DNA from: Candidatus Falkowiibacteriota bacterium
Lineage (GTDB): Bacteria > Patescibacteriota > Patescibacteriia > Patescibacteriales > Patescibacteriaceae
Reading direction: 5' to 3'
Length of the DNA stretch: 34,449 nt
Assembly: GCA_903897785.1 (NCBI GenBank)
Contig: CAIUCZ010000025.1
Span: forward strand, 1 to 34,449
Positions within the stretch are counted from its first letter, which is position 1. Each line of letters opens with the position of its first letter. The notes beneath the pieces were generated by a model, which worked only from the letters and a program-made list of their open reading frames with translations, was not told the DNA's origin and searched no databases. The position numbers were made by a program, and so were the translations under genes. Positions 23,655-30,945 of the stretch are shown here, in pieces.

Positions 23655-23776
23655 ATTTTTTCTTTGTTATCGGCAAAAATAAACCTTGTCGGGTTTTCTG
23701 CCAACCAAAGACTAGCTTAGCACAAAAGCGGAAAAAAATTAAGCTCTGGGCAAAAAGCTTAATCTTTATGACAAAT

Positions 23777-24049
23777 TTACAAATTTTTATAGACATCGTG
23801 CCGACCGATGGAAAAAAATAAAATATCACCGTTGGTCTCACGCATAAAAACAATTCGGTAGCTGCTAGAAACGGAGATTGACCAAAAATTTTTCAGATCT
23901 CCATGCAAACGATGCAATCGCAAAGACGGATGAAGCGGGTTGGCTTTAAAAATTTTTTCTTTACTAGCGGCGGCTTCAACAATTTGCTTTGGTAAACTAT
24001 TTAGTTGTTTAACAAAGTCAGCCGCATATTTTATATTAGCGACGATCAT
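23777..24049 (-). CDS. RelE/ParE superfamily toxin
   Basis: The 90-residue protein has the RelE fold pattern. The N-terminal helix part is FVKQLNSLPKQIVEAA, then HPSLRLHRLHGDLKNFWSIS, and the last strands are SSYRIVFMRETNGDILFFSIGRHDVY. RelE toxins cleave mRNA on the ribosome, while ParE toxins poison gyrase; the sequence does not settle which. It overlaps the upstream antitoxin gene by 14 nt. The Arg in SYRIVF and the His/Tyr near the C-terminus (RHDVY) match RelE/YoeB positions. Confidence 0.87.
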   Translation of the reverse strand: MIVANIKYAADFVKQLNSLPKQIVEAAASKEKIFKANPLHPSLRLHRLHGDLKNFWSISVSSSYRIVFMRETNGDILFFSIGRHDVYKNL

Positions 24050-24275
24050 AAATCAAGTCAGCTAAAGAATTAGCCGTGATAGCTTTACCCGCCTTATATT
24101 CTCTTTGTGCTTTGCGAGCCATCGCCAATAGCTCTTTAGCGGAAATCAAGTCCTTGTCTTGCTCAATCAGCTCTCTGATGTAATCACTAACCGAGGCAAA
24201 ACCCCTTTCCTTGGATAGAGTTTTAATTTGAGCAACGGTTTGTGCCGGCAGGGATAAACTTACAATTTGACGCAT
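24036..24275 (-). CDS. Ribbon-helix-helix antitoxin
   Basis: The 79-residue protein has an N-terminal RHH DNA-binding domain: strand RQIVSLSLPAQTVAQIKTLS, then ERGFASVSDYIRELIEQD. A toxin-binding tail follows (SAKELLAMARKAQREYKAGK). It resembles ParD/CopG antitoxins and should repress its own operon. The palindrome TGTATTAC-AACT-GTAATACA in the promoter (24315-24334) is the likely operator. It overlaps the toxin gene by 14 nt. Confidence 0.87.
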   Translation of the reverse strand: MRQIVSLSLPAQTVAQIKTLSKERGFASVSDYIRELIEQDKDLISAKELLAMARKAQREYKAGKAITANSLADLIYDRR

Positions 24276-24312
24276 ATTTTTTGCTTAATTATTTATTGAG
24301 ATAATTAAACTT

Positions 24313-24342
24313 ATTGTATTACAACTGTAATACATTTGTCAA
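24313..24342 (-). promoter_or_regulatory. Toxin-antitoxin promoter and operator
   Basis: On the minus strand consensus TTGACA (24337-24342) and TACAAT (24313-24318) are 18 nt apart. A perfect 8-bp palindrome (24315-24334) lies over the spacer and -10 box. The -35 box overlaps the TGA stop codon of the enolase-like gene. Confidence 0.8.
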
Positions 24343-25595
24343 GCCTGGTTATCTATCGCCAACAGCCGATTATACTTGACCACTCGTTCCCCGCGCGACA
24401 ACGATCCGACTTTCAAATATTCCGCACCAATTGCTATTGCCAAATCAACAATAAAATCATCATTGGTCTCGCCATAATCTTGCGACAAGACCAATTCATA
24501 ACCGTGCTTGCGCGCCAAGATTAAATAATCCAGCAGCTGACTGACGGTCGCATTATGCGCCAAGCGCGCCACCGTCGCCGTGCCAATTTTTTTGTTCAAC
24601 CGCTCCCGCAACTTATTTTCTTTAGTCAAAAATAATTCATCACCGGCCAAAACCACCTTGCCGGCCAGCGCCTTAGTCATCGCCTGCCAACCATCGTCAT
24701 CGTCTTCGGCCAAACCGTCTTCCAGATAGCCGATGGGATATTTTTCCAGCCAAGCGTAATATAAGTCAGTCAATGTTTGCGCGGAAAAATAATTGCGATC
24801 CAGCGAAAAAACATAATGGCCCAGACTTTCATCGTAAAGCTGATTGGCGCCCAAGTCCAAACCGAGTTGATAATCGCGGCCCGAATAATAACCGGCCGCC
24901 AAAGCCGCGGCTTGGATTAATTCCAGAGCTTGCGCTGAAGAAACAATATCCGGCGCATAACCGCCTTCACTGCCCACATCCGTGTCAAACCCGGCAGCCG
25001 CTAAAATAATTCCCAGATGATGATAAACTTCCGTGCCCAGTTTGATTTGCTCGCTCAACTTTTTGACCGTCGGTAAAATTAGATATTCTTCAAAGTCTAA
25101 ATTAGTATCGCCATAACGTCCGCCGTTGAATAAGTTAATAATCAAACGCACTTCGACAGACTCAGTGCCTACGGCAACAGGCTCACCTATGGCCTTGCTT
25201 AAAAATTTATATAAAGGCTCATCGCCTGATGCCGCGCGCCAACCGGCTAAAGACAAAGGCAAAACGCTATTAGCCGCCGTTTCTAATTCGTGTTCGTTTT
25301 GCCAAGCCAATAATTTCTTGTCCAACTCTTGCGGCGTCATTTCTTTGTTTAAAATTTGCGGCACCAAATCCGAATTTAACAAAGCGGCACTGCGCGTCAT
25401 CAACGGCCGATTGGCCAAAGCAAAGGCGGTATGTTGCCGGCCGTCGCGTCCGGCAAAAGCTTGATGGTCGGCCAATTCATTCAATCCGGCACTGGCAGTC
25501 ACGCTTTTACCGCCGGCTAAAACAAAATCAGCGGCTAAAGTAAAATAGCCGTTACTGTCCAAAATCGGACGGACTAATATATTTTTAATAATCAT
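24339..25595 (-). CDS. Enolase-like protein with changed active site
   Basis: The 418-residue protein aligns along the enolase family (usual length about 420-430). It has ILDSNGYFT, NLFNGGRYGDTNLDFEEY, VGSEGGYAPD, GLDLGANQLYD, LEDGLAEDD, GDELFLT, SQDYGETND and LKVGSLSRGERVVKYNRLL. By yeast numbering the metal ligands D246, E295 and D320 are kept, as are E168, E211 and K396. The catalytic base K345 is Arg, H159 is Tyr, H373 is Gln, the phosphate ligands R374/S375 are Asp/Tyr, and the SGAST substrate loop is lost. About 12 codons (25151-25187) before the NGG motif are a DNA repeat also found in pgk. Enolase activity is doubtful. The fold is probably intact. Confidence 0.82.
   Translation of the reverse strand: MIIKNILVRPILDSNGYFTLAADFVLAGGKSVTASAGLNELADHQAFAGRDGRQHTAFALANRPLMTRSAALLNSDLVPQILNKEMTPQELDKKLLAWQNEHELETAANSVLPLSLAGWRAASGDEPLYKFLSKAIGEPVAVGTESVEVRLIINLFNGGRYGDTNLDFEEYLILPTVKKLSEQIKLGTEVYHHLGIILAAAGFDTDVGSEGGYAPDIVSSAQALELIQAAALAAGYYSGRDYQLGLDLGANQLYDESLGHYVFSLDRNYFSAQTLTDLYYAWLEKYPIGYLEDGLAEDDDDGWQAMTKALAGKVVLAGDELFLTKENKLRERLNKKIGTATVARLAHNATVSQLLDYLILARKHGYELVLSQDYGETNDDFIVDLAIAIGAEYLKVGSLSRGERVVKYNRLLAIDNQA
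25151..25187. repeat. Short repeat element inside the enolase-like gene
   Basis: The plus-strand segment cttcgacagactcagtgcct continues with acggcaacaggctcacc. It contains a hairpin gcct..aggc. The core at 25153-25175 matches 19 of 23 nt with the element in pgk (26809-26831), which lies in the other orientation. It is in frame. Confidence 0.75.
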
Positions 25596-25611
25596 AAATT
25601 TTAATTAACGC

Positions 25612-25768
25612 AAAAGATGCGAATTTATACACGAATACCGCAAATTACATAGCAAAAAATGCGAATTAAATACTAAAATTTAAATTTTTAATTAATACTG
25701 GTTAGCACGTTCGCATTTTTCGCGGTTTAAATTCGTGGTATTCGTGTATAAATTCGCATTTTTCGCAT
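25612..25768. repeat. Word-family B inverted repeat 3' of pgk
   Basis: The words gatgcgaatttatacacgaatacc on the left and their complements on the right (ggtattcgtgtataaattcg) form arms of about 60 nt around an AT-rich centre. It ends at the pgk stop codon and separates pgk from the enolase-like gene. Confidence 0.85.
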
Positions 25769-27039
25769 TAATGAATTCTCCAACTACACAGCCTCTTCAA
25801 ACCCGGCAGACTTTCTCCGCTCAAATAAGCCAGACTCGCTCCGCCGCCGGTCGACACCCAATCGATTTCTGTTTCAACCTGCGCCCTGTTTAAGGCTTGC
25901 ACCGTTTCGCCACCGCCGACCAAAGAATAATAATGATGCGCGTGCGGTTTTAGGGCGATGGCCCGGGCGATAAACAAAGTGCCTTGGGCAAAGCGCTTAT
26001 CTTCAAACCGACCCATCGGTCCGTTCCAGATTACTGTCGCCGAGTGTTTGATTATTTCATTAAAATGTCTCATTGTCTCGGGGCCGATATCTAAAATCAT
26101 ATCACGTGGTAAAATTTTGTCATCCCGGCGGATGCCGGCCTGCCCGTTCCGGTTCGGGCGGGGATCCACTCCTATATTTTTTACTTGCGGCCGCGCGCCG
26201 TCCAAATCCGCCAGCACCACAACATCGGCCGGTAAAATTATTTTTTTGCTAGTTAACTTTTTTGCCAAAGCCACACTTTCGTCATCAGCCAGCGAACGGC
26301 CGATATTTATTTTTTTCGCTTTGAAAAAGTTATTCGCCAGCGCCCCGCCGATTAAAATATGATCGGCCTTGGGCAAGAATTTTTTGACTAATTTTATTTT
26401 GGTGTTTAATTTGGCGCCGCCAATCACCATTGCCAGCGGTTTTTGCGGATTGGCCGCTTTGTCCAAATGTTCAATTTCGGCTTGCAGCTGCCAGCCGGCA
26501 AAACTCGGTAAAAACTTGGTGATAGCCGAGACCGAAGCGTGCGCCCGGTGGCAGACGGCGAAGGCTTCGTTAATATAAACATCGGCCAGGTCGGCCAGTT
26601 GGCGGGCAAAGACGACGCTGTTCTTTGTTTCACCCGGCCAAAAGCGCAAATTCTCCAGCATGACTAAATCGCCGGCCGCCAAATTATTAATCGTCGCCGC
26701 CGTTTTTTTAGAATTTAATTCGGTGGCTAAGTTTACTTTTTTCTTCAGTTGTTTGGCCAACCAATTAGCCAAAGGTTCGACGGAAAATTTGGCGCGATTC
26801 TTAACGCGGCCGCAGGCACCGAGCTTGTCGAGGTGACCGGAAGGCAAAATTTCCGGCTCGCCCAAATGTGTCGCCACAATCAACTTGGCGCCATGTTTTA
26901 ATAAAAACTTGATCAACGGCAACGCCGCTTTTAATTTAAAGTCTTCGGCGATCTTACCGCCAGCCAGCGGCACGTTAAAATCCACGCGCAAAAAAACTAT
27001 TTTGTTTTTAAAATTAATCTCCTTGGATTTAAACTTCAT
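25768..27039 (-). CDS. pgk: Phosphoglycerate kinase with two repeat-derived segments
   Basis: The 423-residue protein is longer than the usual 390-400. PGK converts 1,3-bisphosphoglycerate and ADP to 3-phosphoglycerate and ATP. Clear motifs are FLRVDFNVPL, VMLENLRFWPGE, CHRAHAS, VIGGAKLNTKIK, VIWNGPMGRFE, LVGGGETVQAL and STGGGASLAYL. The 3-PG-binding Arg38 is Lys (EDFKLKAALP) and Arg65 is Glu (THLGEPE). The Arg122 and Arg170 positions are kept. The extra length comes from two in-frame segments of repeat DNA: one codes GVDPRPNRNGQAGIRRDDK (26119-26169), the other GHLDKLGACGR (around 26809-26831). Activity is uncertain. The gene is bracketed by word-family B repeats. No Shine-Dalgarno is seen. 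Confidence 0.92.
   Translation of the reverse strand: MKFKSKEINFKNKIVFLRVDFNVPLAGGKIAEDFKLKAALPLIKFLLKHGAKLIVATHLGEPEILPSGHLDKLGACGRVKNRAKFSVEPLANWLAKQLKKKVNLATELNSKKTAATINNLAAGDLVMLENLRFWPGETKNSVVFARQLADLADVYINEAFAVCHRAHASVSAITKFLPSFAGWQLQAEIEHLDKAANPQKPLAMVIGGAKLNTKIKLVKKFLPKADHILIGGALANNFFKAKKINIGRSLADDESVALAKKLTSKKIILPADVVVLADLDGARPQVKNIGVDPRPNRNGQAGIRRDDKILPRDMILDIGPETMRHFNEIIKHSATVIWNGPMGRFEDKRFAQGTLFIARAIALKPHAHHYYSLVGGGETVQALNRAQVETEIDWVSTGGGASLAYLSGESLPGLKRLCSWRIH
26119..26169. repeat. GC-rich palindromic repeat inserted in frame in pgk
   Basis: The plus strand reads gtcatcccggcggatgccgg, then a nested palindrome (cctgcccg..cgggcgg), then ggatccac. Length is about 51 nt, 17 codons. 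The same repeat is intergenic at 770-795 and 22768-22847. The coded peptide lies in a surface linker before the LDIGPETM motif. Confidence 0.85.
26809..26831. repeat. Short repeat element in pgk shared with the enolase-like gene
   Basis: On the minus strand it reads tcgacaagctcggtgcctgc then ggc, 19 of 23 identical to 25153-25175. It codes for part of LDKLGACGR, an extra segment after THLGEPE. Confidence 0.75.
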
Positions 27040-27045
27040 ATGTTT

Positions 27046-27240
27046 AATTAATGCGAAAGATGAGAATTGTCCTGGAATGTAATGCGAATGCTACGAATTA
27101 ACATGCGAATCTACGAATGACATAGCGAAAGATGCGGATAAAATACCAAAGTTCAAAGTTTTAACCAACGTTGCCGCTATATTCGCATCTTTCGCGGTTT
27201 ACATTCGCGGTATTCGAATATTATCCGTAGATTCGCATTA
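27046..27240. repeat. Word-family B repeat 3' of the HtrA-like gene
   Basis: The words atgcgaatgctacgaat, gcgaatctacgaatg and atagcgaaagatgcgg are mirrored by attcgcatctttcgcgg and cgtagattcgcatta. The repeat fills nearly the whole gap between the HtrA-like gene and pgk. It also covers the region where a pgk promoter would lie. Confidence 0.82.
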
Positions 27241-27242
27241 TG

Positions 27243-28298
27243 TTATTTCAATTTCGTTAGCACCAACTCAACTTGCAAATTTTTCCCGCCTCGCTTATAG
27301 CCAATCAACATTTTATCACCAATCCGATAATCAACCAACAGCCCGGCCAAATCATTGGCGCCGGACAATTCCACATTGTCGGCCGTCAATAAAATATCAC
27401 CCACGCGCAAACCGCCCGCGGCCGCCGGACCGTTCGACGTCACGCCGACCACCCGTAAGCCAACTTGGCCGTAAGTGCTGACCACACTATCGAGCGGCAC
27501 ATAACTGACACCGACGCTCACGCGATTAATGGTTTGGTGCGCCAGCAAATCCGGCAAAAGAACGGTCAACTGATCAGCCGGAGTCAATTGGCTTTTATTA
27601 TTAAACAAACCGACCACATTACCGCTAAAATCAACCAAGGTTAAATAATTGGCGGCCGACACATTGGCCGACAATAAAATATTATTATTATAAACATCGC
27701 TCGAACGCACGCCGTCCGCGGTTTGGTTGAGCTGATTAATGTGCACAGGCAAAGCCCGGCCGGGCCAGCCATAAGCCAGCAATGATTGGCCGAGCGTCAA
27801 TTGATTTACTTTGCTTAATTTCTTAACCGACAAATTATTAGCCCCGGTCAAATGCAAAAAAGTCAAGCCGCTGACCGAATCATAAATCGCTTGACCGACC
27901 GGCAAAACCTGATGATCAACGGTCACCGCCACTTCATCCAGCCAATTGCCTTTGACCGGCGCGTTGCTCACCAGCCAGCCGTCGCTGGTCAAAATCAAAG
28001 CTTGGCTGTCAGCTTGGTTAAACACATAATAACCGCCGGCTTTGGTTTTAAATAAACCGACCAAGCCCGAACGCAAATCTTGCGCCACCTGCGCCGTACG
28101 ATCATCTTGATTAACCGTCACTTGATTGGCCGTCCGGACAATCACATTGCTTTGTTTATTAAGGTTGTCTTGGCTGATGGTCGGCAGAGCGGCCAGCTTG
28201 GCGGAAAAATTATAATTCAACCAAACGCCGCCGCCGGCGACAATCACAATCATCAACACGAGCAATAGCCAATTATTTTTTAGCTGTCCGATGGTCAT
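27243..28298 (-). CDS. HtrA-like protein with PDZ domain and no catalytic triad
   Basis: The 351-residue protein has one N-terminal TM anchor (about residues 10-28). A trypsin-like domain follows (ALILTSDGWLVSNAPV, LGQSLLAYGWPG, FSGNVVGLFNN), then a PDZ domain (GPAAAGGLRVGDILLTADNVELSG). The layout matches membrane-anchored HtrA/DegS/DegP. By alignment the His motif TNxHV is SNAPV, the Asp motif DLAVLK is GLTFLHL, and the Ser motif GNSGG is ANYLT. The triad therefore appears lost. It may be a PDZ scaffold or peptide sensor outside the membrane. It is the first of a run of genes ahead of pgk, from which it is separated by a long repeat. Confidence 0.8.
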   Translation of the reverse strand: MTIGQLKNNWLLLVLMIVIVAGGGVWLNYNFSAKLAALPTISQDNLNKQSNVIVRTANQVTVNQDDRTAQVAQDLRSGLVGLFKTKAGGYYVFNQADSQALILTSDGWLVSNAPVKGNWLDEVAVTVDHQVLPVGQAIYDSVSGLTFLHLTGANNLSVKKLSKVNQLTLGQSLLAYGWPGRALPVHINQLNQTADGVRSSDVYNNNILLSANVSAANYLTLVDFSGNVVGLFNNKSQLTPADQLTVLLPDLLAHQTINRVSVGVSYVPLDSVVSTYGQVGLRVVGVTSNGPAAAGGLRVGDILLTADNVELSGANDLAGLLVDYRIGDKMLIGYKRGGKNLQVELVLTKLK

Positions 28299-28320
28299 AA
28301 ATTTAAAATTCTTTATAAAA

Positions 28321-29139
28321 CTAAATCCAGCGTGCCGACAGCAAAACCGCCAGCCACGACAGAACGGTTAAAATTAAATAGAGTCTGATTTTACTTTTGT
28401 CCAGTTTGCCCGCCAGTTTGTCGCTAATCAAACCGACGATAACGTAATAAGCCGAGGCCCACAAAAAGGCCAACAAATAATAAGCCAACGGCAAATACGA
28501 CAAGACCACAAACCACTCCAAAAGTAAGGCCGCCGCCACGGCAAAATAAGGCCAAGCGTTTTTAATCGCCACCTTGCCCGACCAGAAAAATTGATACAAA
28601 ATCAAGCCCAAACCCAAAGCCACACCCAAAGAAGGCACGCCCACCAACGGGCTGGCTGAAATAATCATACCCGGCAGGATCAATGAAGGAATCGATTGGC
28701 CCAAAAAATCATGCCAGCCGTAGGCCGTGCCGGCCAGTAAAAAAGTTAAGAAAAAATTGACATAAAACGATAGGCTGTCCAAAGAAAAAGCGGTGTAGCG
28801 CGCCGGCAAATAAAGATAAAAATAAACCCAGCGCCAATAAAGATAAGTCGCGATTAAAGCCGCGGCCATAATCGTTTGCACCAGCCAAATTTGATTTTGC
28901 GGCACAATCGTCAAATAACCCAAAACAATCAGTGACGAAGCCAAAGGCAAAGGCAAAAAGTTCAGCCAACCGTGGCGATAAGCCAACAGCCAAGCCGTTA
29001 AAATATTCAAAACTATCAAGGCGCCTGCCCAACACCAAATCAGCGGCGACTGATACAAAGACAGTTGCAGCAAAAGCCACATTAGAATCGAAGCGCCAAA
29101 CGGCAAAAATTGTGTCAACATAAAAGTTATTTTAACCAA
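28321..29139 (-). CDS. Polytopic membrane protein of unknown function
   Basis: The 272-residue protein is almost wholly hydrophobic, with about 8-9 TM segments (for example QFLPFGASILMWLLLQLSLY, ASSLIVLGYLTIV, LILTVLSWLAVLLSARW). I see no motif that identifies a family. It overlaps the end of the upstream gene by 13 nt, so the two are translationally coupled and probably act together in the membrane. The HtrA-like gene follows 22 nt downstream, extending the operon. Confidence 0.75.
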   Translation of the reverse strand: MVKITFMLTQFLPFGASILMWLLLQLSLYQSPLIWCWAGALIVLNILTAWLLAYRHGWLNFLPLPLASSLIVLGYLTIVPQNQIWLVQTIMAAALIATYLYWRWVYFYLYLPARYTAFSLDSLSFYVNFFLTFLLAGTAYGWHDFLGQSIPSLILPGMIISASPLVGVPSLGVALGLGLILYQFFWSGKVAIKNAWPYFAVAAALLLEWFVVLSYLPLAYYLLAFLWASAYYVIVGLISDKLAGKLDKSKIRLYLILTVLSWLAVLLSARWI

Positions 29140-29657
29140 CCGTATGTCTGTTGCAGGCTGCCCAATAAACGATTACTCAAAGCCGCGTAAGCCTGGTTGC
29201 CCGTTTGCAAATATTCTTCCCGCGCCACCACCGCCCGGTAGAGCAAAGTTTGCCCGACCGATAATTCCTGCGGCACGGCCGCCAACAACAGGCGATCCTT
29301 CACATTGTCAAGGGCGTTTAATTCGGCGGCTGTTTGGCCATTATCTTTGATGGCGCTAAAATTGTCAAACAAGAGCAACAGGTTGGTCCGGCTCAAGTTT
29401 AATCGCGCCGCTTGGGCCTGTGGATTATTCAGCCACTCGCCTGCCAAAACGGCATTGCTGCCGGGCAAGGAAAGCAAAATTGTTTGCTCAACGGCATAAA
29501 GCAAAACTATACCCAAGAGTAAAAAAATCGCGCCGCTGGCAATCATAAACAAAAAGCCATGATCGTGCTGTCTGGCTAAAAAACCATGATGCGCTTTTTT
29601 GGCAACGGCCACCGATTTGCGTTTTGTTGGACGTTTGCGGCTGGTTATTTTTTTCAT
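29127..29657 (-). CDS. Single-TM protein of unknown function
   Basis: The 176-residue protein has a basic N-terminus (MKKITSRKRPTKRKSVAVAKK), one TM segment (about residues 34-58, FLFMIASGAIFLLLGIVLLY) and an outside helical domain of about 115 residues. That domain contains LNLSRTNLLLLFDNF and LLAAVPQELSVGQTLLYRAV. No family is recognised. It overlaps the polytopic protein gene by 13 nt and is probably its partner. A word-family C repeat lies upstream, between it and pilT. Confidence 0.72.
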   Translation of the reverse strand: MKKITSRKRPTKRKSVAVAKKAHHGFLARQHDHGFLFMIASGAIFLLLGIVLLYAVEQTILLSLPGSNAVLAGEWLNNPQAQAARLNLSRTNLLLLFDNFSAIKDNGQTAAELNALDNVKDRLLLAAVPQELSVGQTLLYRAVVAREEYLQTGNQAYAALSNRLLGSLQQTYGWLK

Positions 29658-29662
29658 AAAAG

Positions 29663-29745
29663 ATAACGGGAATTTAGAATCTGGAATTTGGAATTTGGAA
29701 CAATGCGAATCAACCTCTCTCCAAATTCTAAATTCCAGATTCCAC
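29663..29745. repeat. Word-family C inverted repeat 3' of pilT
   Basis: Left gaatttagaatctggaattt words, right ccaaattctaaattccagatt; the two halves pair over most of their length. The same words occur at 3191-3258. Confidence 0.75.
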
Positions 29746-29746
29746 T

Positions 29747-30793
29747 TTAGTAATACACGTTTTTAGTATCCAAATCCATCTTCCGATTCTCGCCGGTCTT
29801 GAAATCGATGATATTGCGCGCCACCAGCTGATCGATCGCGTTATTCATGGTGGTCATCCCCTGCTTGACCGAGGTTTGAATAATATTGCTGATTTGGCTG
29901 ATCTGGTTGCGCCGAATCAGGTTGGCCACGCCTTGGTTGTTAATCAAAATCTCCCGCGCTACGCACAAACCGCCATTGACGCGCGGAAAAATCTGCTGGG
30001 CCACCACGGCGCGCAAAGACAAAGACAACTGGGTCAAAACTTGATTTTGCTGATGCGCCGGAAAAGCGTCGATAACGCGCGAGATACTGTCGGCCGCGCT
30101 CATGGTGTGCAAAGTCGACAAGACCAAATGGCCGGTTTCCGCCGCCGTCAGCGCGGCGTTAATCGTTTCCAAATCGCGCATTTCGCCGACCATAATTACA
30201 TTCGGATCTTGACGCAAGGCCGAACGCAAAGCCACGGCAAAACTGACCGTGTCCTGGCCGATCTCCCGCTGTTCGACAATGCTTTGCGCGTCGGTAAACA
30301 CATATTCAATCGGGTCTTCAATTGTTATAATATGACTGCGCCGCTCGTGATTCATGATGTCGATCATAGTTGCCAGCGTGGTGGACTTGCCGGACCCCGA
30401 CGGACCGGTAATCAAAACCAAGCCGTCGCGCAAACGCGTCAGGTTGTATAGCACCTCGCTAAAATCCACCTGCTCCGGCGTCGGCACGACAAAAGGAATC
30501 AAGCGTGCGTTCAACACCAGTTGGCCGCGTTGATAATGCAAATTGATGCGAAAGTTAAAATCCAACACTTGGCGCGAAATATCTTTGTCCTTGGTTTGCA
30601 CAAAAGCGGCAAAAGCTTGTTCGCCCAGCAAAGCGCCGACCGCCCGTTCCAATTCGGCCGATTCGATTTTCGGTTCATCCAATTTAACCAATTCCGTATC
30701 AATGCGCAGGGCCGGCTGCGCGCCGGACACTAAATGTACGTCGGACGCCTTGCGCTCGATTGCTTGTTTCAAATAGGCTTCGATTTCCATCAT
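29747..30793 (-). CDS. pilT: Type IV pilus retraction ATPase PilT
   Basis: The 348-residue hexameric secretion-type ATPase has an N-terminal domain with ASDVHLVSGAQPALRID. Walker A is LITGPSGSGKSTTL (about residues 130-139), the Asp box is IITIEDPIEYVF, Walker B is NVIMVGEMRDLETINAAL, and the His box is TGHLVLSTLHT. The C-terminal NLIRRNQ element corresponds to the AIRNLIRE motif of PilT, which favours PilT over PilB. It drives pilus retraction at the inner membrane. The start may be either of two adjacent ATG codons (30793 or 30790). The pilin-like gene upstream fits a pilus role. Confidence 0.95.
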   Translation of the reverse strand: MMEIEAYLKQAIERKASDVHLVSGAQPALRIDTELVKLDEPKIESAELERAVGALLGEQAFAAFVQTKDKDISRQVLDFNFRINLHYQRGQLVLNARLIPFVVPTPEQVDFSEVLYNLTRLRDGLVLITGPSGSGKSTTLATMIDIMNHERRSHIITIEDPIEYVFTDAQSIVEQREIGQDTVSFAVALRSALRQDPNVIMVGEMRDLETINAALTAAETGHLVLSTLHTMSAADSISRVIDAFPAHQQNQVLTQLSLSLRAVVAQQIFPRVNGGLCVAREILINNQGVANLIRRNQISQISNIIQTSVKQGMTTMNNAIDQLVARNIIDFKTGENRKMDLDTKNVYY

Positions 30794-30860
30794 AGGGGTT
30801 TGATTTTAGATTTTAGATTTTAGATTTTTTAGCCTGAATTAAGTTTAGCATAATACTGAC

Positions 30861-30945
30861 AGTTCATAAAGTTCTTAAAGTTATAAAGTTCATAAAGATT
30901 CGTGCTTTATAAACTTTATGAACTTTATAACCTTATAAACTCAAC
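30861..30945. repeat. Word-family A inverted repeat 3' of the pilin-like gene
   Basis: Left ttaaagttataaagttcata, right ctttatgaactttataacct, with a short loop around gattcgtg. It overlaps the pilin stop codon (30925) by about 20 nt. A short tag of gattttaga words follows at 30808-30833 before pilT. Confidence 0.78.
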
